DNA of 14,033 nucleotides, taken from the NCBI GenBank assembly GCA_017429465.1, contig JAFROU010000037.1, positions 1-14,033 of the forward strand, in the 5' to 3' direction. Under the pieces are notes generated by a model. That model saw nothing but the letters and a program-made list of their open reading frames with translations, was not told where the DNA came from and searched no databases. This document shows, in pieces, positions 7,666 to 14,033 of the stretch (position 1 is the stretch's first letter; every line of letters begins with the position of its first letter). The translations under genes were made by a program, and so were the position numbers. This DNA is from Candidatus Saccharimonadota bacterium (GTDB lineage: Bacteria; Patescibacteria; Saccharimonadia; Saccharimonadales; Nanosyncoccaceae).

Positions 7666-7694
7666 AGATTATTAACTTTAAACAAGGCAAAAAA

Positions 7695-9128
7695 ATGAGA
7701 AAAAGAACAAAAGTGATGCTCTCCGCCTACACGATTATCATGGTTTTGATAATCCTTCTTGGCATCATGTCTCACGTCCTTCCAGATGCTACTCTTAGCT
7801 CGGGCGAAGTAGTCAGTGTGACTGGAGCAAAACTCTCTCAAATTTTGATGGCCCCAATCCTCGGTTTTGAAGATGCTATTGACGTCTGTATCTTCGTGAT
7901 GATTCTTGGTGGTTTCTTGGCAATTGTCAACCGCACCAAGGCTCTCGAAACCGGTATTAAGGTCTTAGTACAAAAACTTAAAGGCAAAGAACTTTGGCTC
8001 ATCCCAATCTTGATGTTTGTCTTCTCGGTCATGGGTACCACCTATGGCTTTCTTGAGGAAAGCGTCGGTTTCTATGTCCTTCTTGGCGCAACTATGTTCG
8101 CCGCTGGCATGGATCCATTGGTAGGTTCAGCCACAGTGCTTCTTGGTGCTGGATCTGGTGTGCTTGGGTCTACAATTAACCCATTCGCTACCGGTGTAGT
8201 ACTTAGCGCTCTCAAAGATGCCGGCATTGAATACAATCAAGGTCTAGTTCTCTTGATTGCGGTCGTCCTTTGGCTTACTACTTATGCCATCTCTACTTTC
8301 TTCGTCTATCGTTATGCAAAGAAAGTAAAGAAAGATAAAGGTTCAACCTTCTTGTCACTTCGTGAACAAGCTGCTGCTGAACGCAAATTCGGTAAATATG
8401 CCGAAAGTGCTGACGAAAAAGCTGTGCTTACTCGTCGTCAAAAAATTACCCTTTGTCTCTTTGCTCTCACATTCATCGTGATGATCATTGGGTTCATTCC
8501 TTGGGGTGAATTCTTCGAAGAACCAATCTTCTATAGCTTCACTGGTTGGCTTACCGGTGCTGCCCTTGGTGATTGGTGGTTCTATGAAGCTGCTCTCTGG
8601 TTCCTCATTATCTCAATCGTTATTGCGTTAGTGAACCGTATGGGCGAACATGGCTTCGTCGACGCCTTCGTCGACGGCTCCGACGATATGGTCGGTGTTA
8701 TCTTAGTCATTGCCGTAGCTCGTGGCGCCAGCGTCCTAATGGGCGAAACTGGTCTTGATTATTACATCATTGCCAATGCTACCGACTGGCTAGCAACTCT
8801 TCCAGAATTAGCATTCGTACCATTGAACTACCTGCTTCACACAGGTTTGTCCATCTTGGTGCCATCATCTTCTGGTTTAGCCACCTTGTCTACTCCAATC
8901 GTAGCTCCAGTGGCTGCCAATCTTGGCTACAGCACAGAAGTTACCGCTATGTCGCTAGTAGCTGCGAATGGTCTTGTCAACTTGATTACACCAACCTGTG
9001 GTGCTATCATGGGTGGTCTTGCCCTCGCTAAAGTTGAGTACACAACTTGGTTTAAGTGGGCCTTCAAAGTTGTTGTCGTAATTGCAGTCGCAAATATCGC
9101 AGTCTTAATGCTGTTTACGCTGCTCTAA
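7695..9128 (+). CDS. YfcC-family carrier, probable arginine/ornithine antiporter (ArcD role)
   Basis: Integral membrane protein of 477 residues in the YfcC/C4-dicarboxylate anaerobic carrier superfamily. Hydrophobic segments appear at about residues 8-30, 62-78, 100-118, 124-138, 182-205, 250-268, 299-314, 331-349 and 455-476. Re-entrant-hairpin-like stretches include GAGSGVLGSTINPFATG (151-167), VPSSSGLA (389-396) and the ITPTCGAIMGG region (431-441). A charged cytoplasmic loop lies at 206-250. YfcC proteins next to arcABC in streptococci and Saccharibacteria are taken to exchange arginine for ornithine; here that role is inferred from position at the end of the arc cluster. The ribosome binding site is weak (AAGG at 7684-7687). 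Phe codons are strongly TTC-biased (22 TTC to 6 TTT by hand count) unlike arcB1, hinting at high expression or separate origin. Import of arginine without exchange or transport of peptides cannot be excluded. Confidence 0.87.
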   Translation: MRKRTKVMLSAYTIIMVLIILLGIMSHVLPDATLSSGEVVSVTGAKLSQILMAPILGFEDAIDVCIFVMILGGFLAIVNRTKALETGIKVLVQKLKGKELWLIPILMFVFSVMGTTYGFLEESVGFYVLLGATMFAAGMDPLVGSATVLLGAGSGVLGSTINPFATGVVLSALKDAGIEYNQGLVLLIAVVLWLTTYAISTFFVYRYAKKVKKDKGSTFLSLREQAAAERKFGKYAESADEKAVLTRRQKITLCLFALTFIVMIIGFIPWGEFFEEPIFYSFTGWLTGAALGDWWFYEAALWFLIISIVIALVNRMGEHGFVDAFVDGSDDMVGVILVIAVARGASVLMGETGLDYYIIANATDWLATLPELAFVPLNYLLHTGLSILVPSSSGLATLSTPIVAPVAANLGYSTEVTAMSLVAANGLVNLITPTCGAIMGGLALAKVEYTTWFKWAFKVVVVIAVANIAVLMLFTLL

Positions 9129-9133
9129 AGCCT

Positions 9134-9166
9134 AAAAACCAGCCGTGTAATACCGGCTGGTTTTTT
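9134..9166 (+). terminator. Rho-independent terminator after the arc cluster
   Basis: AAAAACCAGCCG (9134-9145), 8-nt loop, CGGCTGGTTTTT (9154-9165) and one more T: a perfect 12-bp repeat with a 7-bp GC-rich core, starting six bases after the carrier's stop. The A-run on the other side would make it work on the minus strand as well. Confidence 0.92.
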
Positions 9167-9180
9167 GATGTGAAAAACCC

Positions 9181-9193
9181 TGCTATTTTAGCA
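9181..9193. repeat. Short palindrome upstream of gpmI
   Basis: TGCTA, three-base spacer, TAGCA: perfect inverted repeat placed roughly at -34 to -22 from the predicted gpmI transcription start, where a repressor or activator could bind. No second copy was recognised in the window, so this is weak. Confidence 0.25.
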
Positions 9194-9199
9194 TAAGTT

Positions 9200-9208
9200 T
9201 GTTATAAT
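9200..9208 (+). promoter_or_regulatory. gpmI extended -10 promoter, leaderless
   Basis: TGT followed by TATAAT (9203-9208). The ATG at 9217 begins after eight bases, so the predicted transcript has a leader of about two bases or none, and there is no Shine-Dalgarno. No -35 consensus is visible. Confidence 0.7.
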
Positions 9209-9216
9209 GTTAGTAT

Positions 9217-10842
9217 ATGGATCGTGGGCTACACTATGATGGCCCTATCGTACTCGTCGTTATGGACGGGGTGGGGCTAACACGAGAGACTATTGGAAAT
9301 GCCGTTCGTCAAGCACGCACGGAATTTTTGGATCGCGCCATCGTCAACTACCTCAATATTCCTCTACTAGCTTCCGGCGAGGCAGTCGGTATTGAACCAA
9401 ATACAATGGGTAATTCTGAAGTTGGACACAATGCCTTAGGTGCTGGCCAAATAGTTAAACAGGGTATTGCACACTATAATGAAGCCTTTACTTCCGGTAA
9501 GATTTGGGAATCCAAAGATTGGCAAGCTTGTATTGATAATGTACTTAAGAATAACTCTACGCTACATTTTTCTGGCATTTTTTCAGATGGTAAAGTTCAT
9601 AGCGATATTAACCATTTAGCCGAAATGATTAAAAAAGCCCATTCTATGGGTGTAAAAAAGATTCGCATCCACTGCGTTTTTGACGGTCGTGATGTTGCTC
9701 CGCAATCCGAGCCAAAGTATATCCAACTACTTGAGAACTTCTTTAAACAATTCCCAGGTTGCGATTATAAAATCGCCTCTGGCGGTGGTCGTATGATTGC
9801 CGTTGCTGATCGTTATGAAAATGATTGGGAAGTAGTTAAAAGAGGCTGGGATATGATGGTACATGGCATTTCGGACCGTCATTTTACAGACGCCACCACC
9901 GCCATTCAAACTTTGCGCTCCGAAGATTCATCTGTCCAGGATCAATACTTACCACCTTTTGTCATTGTAGATGAAAACGATCAACCAGTTGGTAAAGTAA
10001 AAGAAGGTGATTCCTTTATCTATTATGATTTTCGTGCCGATCGAGCAATCGAGATTGCCATGGCCTTCACTTACAATGATTTCCCATATTTCAATCGCTC
10101 TAATCCAGCCGATACTATCTGTGCTGGCAATACTTGTCCAAAGATCTTCTTCGCTGGCCTTACCGAATATAATACTGACACTCATGTACCAGAGCACCAA
10201 CTAATTGAGCCAGTACATGTCCATAATTCTTTGCACGCCTTCTTAGGTGAACGTAATACTAGCCAGCTCGCTATCTCGGAAACTGTTAAATTTGGTCACA
10301 TTACCTATTTCTTCAACGGCAATAGCTACCAAAAAGCCCGTGGGGAAGACCACATCGAAATTCCGTCTTATACTATTCCATTTAACACTTGCCCGTGGAT
10401 GAAATCAGTCGAAATTACCGACGAGCTACTTAAACATCTCAAAGATTATAAGTTCATACGTGTTAATTTTCCAAACCCAGACATGGTTGGGCATTTTGCA
10501 GAACTTGAATCTACCATTGTAGCTATTGAGGCAGTAGATATTCAGCTGGCCCGCATTGCTAAGGCGGTTGACGAACTTGGTGGTATGATGATTATTACTG
10601 CTGATCACGGCAATGCCGAAGAGCTAATGGATGCCGATGGCAATCCAAAGACTGCCCATACAACTAATCCAGTGCCTTGTATCTTCTACGATAACACCGA
10701 GAACCGTCCAAAATACGTTTCTTCCAACCAACCAGACGCTGGCCTTTCCAACATGGCCGCAACTATTACTGATCTTCTAGGTTTAGACCATCCAACTATC
10801 TGGCGCAACTCCCTGATTGCCCTGCGTGACACCAACGTGTGA
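9217..10842 (+). CDS. gpmI: 2,3-bisphosphoglycerate-independent phosphoglycerate mutase
   Basis: Interconverts 3- and 2-phosphoglycerate using metal ions in the lower part of glycolysis. Metal ligands and catalytic residues are all visible: Asp17 in VMDG, the phosphorylated Ser67 in MGNSEVGH (64-71), DGRD at 156-159, FRADR at 272-276, Lys358 and His361 in KFGH, Asp422 and His426 in NPDMVGHF, Asp463 and His464 in ADHGN, and His481. At 541 residues it is a little longer than the common 510, with about eight additional residues at the N-terminus. The start follows directly from the promoter and has no ribosome binding site. The gene is separated from the arc cluster by a terminator and ends in TGA, which doubles as part of the next promoter. 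Confidence 0.96.
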   Translation: MDRGLHYDGPIVLVVMDGVGLTRETIGNAVRQARTEFLDRAIVNYLNIPLLASGEAVGIEPNTMGNSEVGHNALGAGQIVKQGIAHYNEAFTSGKIWESKDWQACIDNVLKNNSTLHFSGIFSDGKVHSDINHLAEMIKKAHSMGVKKIRIHCVFDGRDVAPQSEPKYIQLLENFFKQFPGCDYKIASGGGRMIAVADRYENDWEVVKRGWDMMVHGISDRHFTDATTAIQTLRSEDSSVQDQYLPPFVIVDENDQPVGKVKEGDSFIYYDFRADRAIEIAMAFTYNDFPYFNRSNPADTICAGNTCPKIFFAGLTEYNTDTHVPEHQLIEPVHVHNSLHAFLGERNTSQLAISETVKFGHITYFFNGNSYQKARGEDHIEIPSYTIPFNTCPWMKSVEITDELLKHLKDYKFIRVNFPNPDMVGHFAELESTIVAIEAVDIQLARIAKAVDELGGMMIITADHGNAEELMDADGNPKTAHTTNPVPCIFYDNTENRPKYVSSNQPDAGLSNMAATITDLLGLDHPTIWRNSLIALRDTNV

Positions 10843-10848
10843 TATAAT
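10840..10848 (+). promoter_or_regulatory. galU-like gene extended -10 promoter overlapping the gpmI stop
   Basis: TATAAT at 10843-10848 preceded by TGTGA, matching the TRTGN element. The TGA stop codon of gpmI (10840-10842) itself forms the TGN of the extended -10. The ATG at 10858 follows after nine bases with no Shine-Dalgarno, so the leader would be about three bases. Transcription can also read through from gpmI. Confidence 0.65.
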
Positions 10849-10857
10849 AAAGATACT

Positions 10858-11691
10858 ATGATCACGAAAGCTATTATTCCGGTAGCCGGATGGGGCACCC
10901 GCCGCCTGCCGATTACTAAAATTATTGAAAAATCCATGTTGCCAGTTGGCAACCGCCCACTCGTAGATTATTCAGTTCAAGAGTTAATCAAGGCCGGCGT
11001 AAAAGATATTTATATGGTAGTAAGTAATACTGAACCGTGCCAAGTTCGTGCTTTCTATCAAGATAACTTGGCCCTTAATCGCTATCTGATCGACCGTGGC
11101 AAGGAGGATCGTCTCGCTCTGGCCAAGACGCTTCCAAACGATGTTAAGATTCATTATGTTGCCCAAGACCCATCCGATAAATATGGTACTGCCGTTCCTG
11201 TTGCCATGGTAGTAGAAGAGTTTAATATTGATGAGCCAGTTTTCGTCTATATGGGCGACGATTTTATCTGGAATCCAGATGGTGAATCTGCTGCTGAATC
11301 GATGTTAAAATCCCTCAAAGGCAATGATGATTCTGCTATTCTCGGCGTTGAAGTCCCGCAAGAATCGGTTGAAAAATACGGTGTAATTTCCGACAAAGAC
11401 GGCGTTATGACCGGCATCGTCGAAAAACCAAAGCCAAAAGATGCCCCATCTAATCTGATTAATGTTAGTAAATATATTATGTCGCCAGCCCTTCTAAAAG
11501 AAGTGGTAAAATATGTTCATTCTCACGACTTTGGTCCAATGGATCAAGAATATCTGATTACCGACCCAATCGACGACTATATCAAGAAGGGCGGTATCAT
11601 TCGTGTTGCTCCAACCTCAGGCGAATATCTAGATGGTGGTTCAGTCGAGGGTTGGGTCCACGCCAATAATGTTGTTTGTGGCAAAAAATAA
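10858..11691 (+). CDS. galU: GalU-like sugar-phosphate nucleotidyltransferase (UTP-glucose-1-phosphate uridylyltransferase)
   Basis: Predicted to make UDP-glucose from UTP and glucose 1-phosphate. The 277 residues fit the GalU family. The nucleotide loop GWGTRRLPITK is at 11-21 with Lys26 after it in EKSMLP, the metal and nucleotide aspartates in MGDD (132-135), the sugar-phosphate Lys190 in VEKPKPKDAPSN and LDGGSVEGW at 258-266. The region that is normally GLGHAV reads DKYGTAVP (107-114), a departure from proteobacterial GalU, so another hexose nucleotide is conceivable. It sits between gpmI and the HTH-MurA gene, 15 and 34 nt apart. UDP-glucose would serve surface glycans, which fits with the neighbouring peptidoglycan precursor enzyme. 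Confidence 0.83.
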   Translation: MITKAIIPVAGWGTRRLPITKIIEKSMLPVGNRPLVDYSVQELIKAGVKDIYMVVSNTEPCQVRAFYQDNLALNRYLIDRGKEDRLALAKTLPNDVKIHYVAQDPSDKYGTAVPVAMVVEEFNIDEPVFVYMGDDFIWNPDGESAAESMLKSLKGNDDSAILGVEVPQESVEKYGVISDKDGVMTGIVEKPKPKDAPSNLINVSKYIMSPALLKEVVKYVHSHDFGPMDQEYLITDPIDDYIKKGGIIRVAPTSGEYLDGGSVEGWVHANNVVCGKK

Positions 11692-11710
11692 TACGCATTT
11701 ATTCATCCTG

Positions 11711-11719
11711 TGATATAAT
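11711..11719 (+). promoter_or_regulatory. HTH-murA extended -10 promoter, leaderless
   Basis: TGTGA-TATAAT with the hexamer at 11714-11719, the same 11 bases as before the galU-like gene. Only six bases separate it from the ATG at 11726, so the expected transcription start coincides with the start codon. No Shine-Dalgarno is present. The bases between -10 and ATG would be where the protein could bind if it is autoregulated, but I saw no repeat there. Confidence 0.7.
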
Positions 11720-11725
11720 GAGGTT

Positions 11726-13285
11726 ATGAAAACCTCACACGAAAAACGCACTTATCAGCAAGAAATTGGTGAAGTTATTACGCATTTGCGTACAGAAAAA
11801 GGCCTAACACAGGCTAACCTTGCCGAACTTGCTGGCACTAGCCAATCGGCTATTCATCGTATTGAAAAAGGCGACCAAAATATTTCGCTAGATATGGTAA
11901 AAAAACTTTCGAGTTGTCTTGGCGGCCAAATCCTCTCTATAAATGATTCGGTTTCGCAGAGTTTTCGTATCCATGGCGGACATGAGCTGAGCGGTGAAAT
12001 TACTATTAATACTTCCAAAAACGCTGCTGTCGGCCTTCTTTGCGCTGCGCTTTTGAACGAAGGAAAAACTACGCTTCATCACGTTGCGCGCATCGAAGAG
12101 GTTTTTCGCATTGTTGAAGTTCTAGAATCAATTGGCGTAAAATGCCGTTGGGCAAACCGTCATCGCGACCTTGAAATCATATCACCACGTGAATTGAAAT
12201 TAAGCGAATTAAATATTGAAGCAGCTCGTAAAACACGCTCAATCATCATGTTTATGGGCCCTTTGATGCATCAATTCAAAAAGTTCGAATTGCCTTATGC
12301 CGGCGGCTGTTCACTTGGCACCCGCACGATTGATCCACATCTACGTGCGCTCAGCGCCTTTGGTTTATCCGTCGATGCCGTGCAAAAAAGTGGTTTTTAC
12401 CAAGCAACGGTAGACGAGAAAAAACTCCATGATACTGATTCAAAACGCATCGTTCTAATAGAACGTGGTGATACGGTTACGGAAAATGTTTTGATGGCAG
12501 CAGCACTTTACCCAGGTGAGACCACCATTATCGGCGCTTCGCCAAACTACATGGTGCAAGATGTCTGTTTCTTTTTACAAAAGCTCGGTGTGAGGATTAG
12601 TGGTATTGGCACAACTACACTCGTAGTTCACGGTTGTTCAAAAATCGATAAGGATGTTGATTATTATCCGTCTGAAGACCCAATTGAAACTATGTCTTTT
12701 ATCGCAGCTGCTCTGGTCACCAAATCAGAAATCAAGATTATGCGCGCCCCAATCGAATTTCTCGAAATCGAACTAGAAGTGCTCAAAAGTATGAATGCCA
12801 AAATTGAAATGACAAAAGAATATTTCTCGCGTAATGAACATACGCGTTTAGTAGATCTGACTATCAAAAAATCTCCACTTCATGCTCCGACTGATAAAAT
12901 CCACCCAATGCCATTCCCGGGTCTTAATATCGATAACTTGCCATTCTTTTCAGTTATCGCGGCTGTAGCAGAAGGCCGTACATTGATTCACGACTGGGTT
13001 TTTGAAAACCGCGCCGTCTATATAACTGAATTAACCAAACTAAATGCTAAAGTTGAACTGCTTGATGCACACCGCGTTTACGTAGAGGGTCCAACTAACT
13101 GGCGCCCAGCTGAACTAGTAGCACCACCAGCCCTACGCCCAGCCGTAGTGGTACTTATCGGTATGCTCGCTGCGCCGGGTGTTTCAATCCTCCGTAATGT
13201 CTATTCTATTAATCGTGGCTATCAAGACTTTGCTCTACGTCTACGCCATCTGGGCGCAGATATTGCTCCTCTCACTGGTATTTAA
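11726..13285 (+). CDS. murA: Xre-type HTH domain fused to UDP-N-acetylglucosamine 1-carboxyvinyltransferase (MurA)
   Basis: MurA adds enolpyruvate from PEP to UDP-GlcNAc, the first committed step of peptidoglycan synthesis. Residues 78-519 form a full MurA: Lys98-Asn99 in SKNAA, Arg171, the fosfomycin-target Cys195 in GGCSLGTR, Arg200, Asp403 in PGLNIDN, Arg429 in FENR and Arg497 in NRGY, all matching E. coli Lys22, Asn23, Arg91, Cys115, Arg120, Asp305, Arg331 and Arg397. Residues 12-70 are an Xre/HTH_3 domain: LRTEKGLTQANLAELAG, then the recognition helix SQSAIHRIEKG, with the normal spacing. MurA is usually near 420 residues; this is 519. The frame is continuous, the promoter lies directly before the HTH part, and no start with a ribosome binding site exists near residue 78, so it is one protein. 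The HTH may give DNA binding and regulation, inferred only. Confidence 0.92.
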   Translation: MKTSHEKRTYQQEIGEVITHLRTEKGLTQANLAELAGTSQSAIHRIEKGDQNISLDMVKKLSSCLGGQILSINDSVSQSFRIHGGHELSGEITINTSKNAAVGLLCAALLNEGKTTLHHVARIEEVFRIVEVLESIGVKCRWANRHRDLEIISPRELKLSELNIEAARKTRSIIMFMGPLMHQFKKFELPYAGGCSLGTRTIDPHLRALSAFGLSVDAVQKSGFYQATVDEKKLHDTDSKRIVLIERGDTVTENVLMAAALYPGETTIIGASPNYMVQDVCFFLQKLGVRISGIGTTTLVVHGCSKIDKDVDYYPSEDPIETMSFIAAALVTKSEIKIMRAPIEFLEIELEVLKSMNAKIEMTKEYFSRNEHTRLVDLTIKKSPLHAPTDKIHPMPFPGLNIDNLPFFSVIAAVAEGRTLIHDWVFENRAVYITELTKLNAKVELLDAHRVYVEGPTNWRPAELVAPPALRPAVVVLIGMLAAPGVSILRNVYSINRGYQDFALRLRHLGADIAPLTGI

Positions 13286-13299
13286 ATCATAAGCATTTT

Positions 13300-13308
13300 T
13301 GATATAAT
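13300..13308 (+). promoter_or_regulatory. Extended -10 promoter of the membrane-anchored protein gene
   Basis: TGA-TATAAT with the hexamer at 13303-13308, the same nonamer as before the galU-like and HTH-murA genes. Here the ATG is 18 bases away and a ribosome binding site AAAGGAG (13315-13321) fits into the short leader, so this gene is leadered. Confidence 0.65.
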
Positions 13309-13326
13309 ATATTTAAAGGAGAAATA

Positions 13327-13950
13327 ATGAAAAAGAAATTATTAGTTGCCATTATTATCGTAGCGCTATTAGGTGCTGGAGTTGCTTGTTTTTTCTATTT
13401 TAAAAACAAAAGTCAAAATGGCGAATCTGAGATGACGCTAGAAGAGTATAAAAAGTCTATTGTAAGTGATAGGACTGATGAAAACATCAACAACCCTACC
13501 ATTGATGGTAGCAAAATTGAGGCCGTCAAAAACATTGAGGTTGCTGACTCGGCCTCAGAATTATTGGCGTCTAAAGGCATTGATGTTAAAAAACTGTCCT
13601 ATAAAGGTACGTACGCTGTAACGGACTACCCATACTATACCGGAGCCTGCTTCTTCCTTAATCACGAAATAGATACCGAAATGGGCCACGCCTATCTAGT
13701 AAAAATTGCCAATTACCTCCGTTCAATTGCTGACGACAACAAGCTCATTATGCACGGTCAAGATACTGAACTGACTAATGAAGAACTATTAAATAGTTTT
13801 TCAAGCTTCCGTGCCGACTATCTATATAACGGCGAAAAAGTTGATGCCTACGTTACAATCGGTAAACTAACATATAAAGAAGAGCTCCAACCAGCAATTG
13901 CCATTCGTTTTTCTTATAGCTTCAACCCAGAAACTAGAAAGCAAAATTAA
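13327..13950 (+). CDS. Membrane-anchored protein of unknown function
   Basis: I do not recognise this 207-residue protein. It opens with three lysines and a hydrophobic stretch (about residues 5-25), a signal anchor or uncleaved signal peptide, so the rest should lie outside the membrane. Cys21 lies within the hydrophobic stretch but the preceding GVA is a poor lipobox. Residues 27-80 are polar and probably a flexible linker; 85-200 alternate aromatic and charged residues and look like a compact mixed domain (YPYYTGACFF at 101-110 and a beta-like end at 186-199). AAAGGAG six bases upstream of the ATG supports the start. It is separated from HTH-murA by 41 nt and has its own promoter, so no functional link follows from position. 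A small surface protein is the safest reading. Confidence 0.75.
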   Translation: MKKKLLVAIIIVALLGAGVACFFYFKNKSQNGESEMTLEEYKKSIVSDRTDENINNPTIDGSKIEAVKNIEVADSASELLASKGIDVKKLSYKGTYAVTDYPYYTGACFFLNHEIDTEMGHAYLVKIANYLRSIADDNKLIMHGQDTELTNEELLNSFSSFRADYLYNGEKVDAYVTIGKLTYKEELQPAIAIRFSYSFNPETRKQN

Positions 13951-13975
13951 AGAGTCGCAACCACAATCAACTATG

Positions 13976-13984
13976 TGCTAGAAT
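13976..13984 (+). promoter_or_regulatory. Extended -10 promoter of the helicase gene, leaderless
   Basis: TGTGC-TAGAAT with the hexamer at 13979-13984, a TRTGN element and five of six -10 bases. The ATG at 13991 follows after six bases with no Shine-Dalgarno, so the transcript would be leaderless. Confidence 0.55.
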
Positions 13985-13990
13985 CAAGTA

Positions 13991-14033
13991 ATGGATATTT
14001 TTTCAGGACTAAATCCCGCTCAAAAAACTGCCG
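13991..14033 (+). CDS. UvrD/PcrA-like helicase, N-terminal fragment cut by the window edge
   Basis: Only 14 codons are visible: MDIFSGLNPAQKTA. GLNPxQ is the Q-motif start of superfamily 1 UvrD/PcrA/Rep DNA helicases, where the Gln contacts the adenine of ATP. The gene continues beyond the window. The start is supported by the leaderless promoter just before it. With so few residues the family call is tentative. Confidence 0.55.
   Translation, partial: MDIFSGLNPAQKTA

Noticed and set aside
7485..7841. 118-codon minus-strand frame spanning the arcB2-carrier gap
   Set aside because: Most of it mirrors arcB2 and the carrier gene; the residue composition has no domain pattern and no promoter or ribosome binding site was seen on that strand.
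11726..13285. HTH and MurA as two separate genes joined by an error
   Set aside because: The frame is continuous, there is no stop between the parts, no start with a ribosome binding site near residue 78, and the only promoter sits before the HTH part.
1..14033. Recoded TGA (glycine) as in Gracilibacteria and SR1
   Set aside because: arcA2 and gpmI end at TGA at the expected family C-termini and no gene has an in-frame TGA, so the standard bacterial code fits.

Overview
The window looks like a compact chromosome segment of a reduced, host-dependent bacterium, most likely a Candidatus Saccharibacteria (TM7, Patescibacteria) or close relative. This is inferred from small, tightly packed and fully co-oriented genes, starts placed directly behind -10 boxes, the arginine deiminase gene content with a YfcC-type carrier (reported, from memory, in host-associated Saccharibacteria), and compact glycolytic enzymes. 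TGA is used as a normal stop (ends of the second arcA and of gpmI), so recoding of TGA to glycine is not seen. No gene lies on the minus strand, and there are no mobile elements, RNA genes or CRISPR arrays.

Layout. 70-2048: an SDR oxidoreductase and glucose-6-phosphate isomerase in one short unit. 2064-9128: a complete arginine deiminase system: carbamate kinase (arcC, with its own leaderless promoter), a 124-nt gap with a promoter, four overlapping genes arcA1-arcB1-arcA2-arcB2 (tandem duplication of the deiminase/carbamoyltransferase pair), then a YfcC-family carrier, closed by a clear rho-independent terminator at 9134-9166. 9217-10842: cofactor-independent phosphoglycerate mutase. 10858-13285: a GalU-like nucleotidyltransferase and an unusual fusion of an Xre-type helix-turn-helix domain to a full-length MurA. 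13327-13950: a membrane-anchored protein of unknown function. 13991 to the edge: the first codons of a UvrD/PcrA-like helicase.

How the genes work together. Arginine would enter by the carrier, be split by ArcA to citrulline and ammonia, converted by ArcB to ornithine and carbamoyl phosphate, and ArcC would make ATP from carbamoyl phosphate. With pgi and gpmI alongside, the region is largely about substrate-level ATP production. GalU and MurA supply UDP-glucose and the first committed peptidoglycan precursor.

Two things stand out. First, the duplicated arcAB pairs carry crosswise active-site changes: ArcA1 is canonical but ArcB1 has HALP in place of the ornithine-binding HCLP, while ArcB2 is canonical but ArcA2 has Ala in place of the substrate-packing Phe. 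Each change needs two base substitutions in one codon. Second, the HTH-MurA fusion keeps all MurA catalytic residues and a plausible DNA-binding domain, suggesting an enzyme that may also act as a transcription factor. Transcription starts also follow a pattern: several genes have a -10 box 6-9 nt before the ATG and no Shine-Dalgarno (leaderless), whereas operon-internal genes have good Shine-Dalgarno sites.
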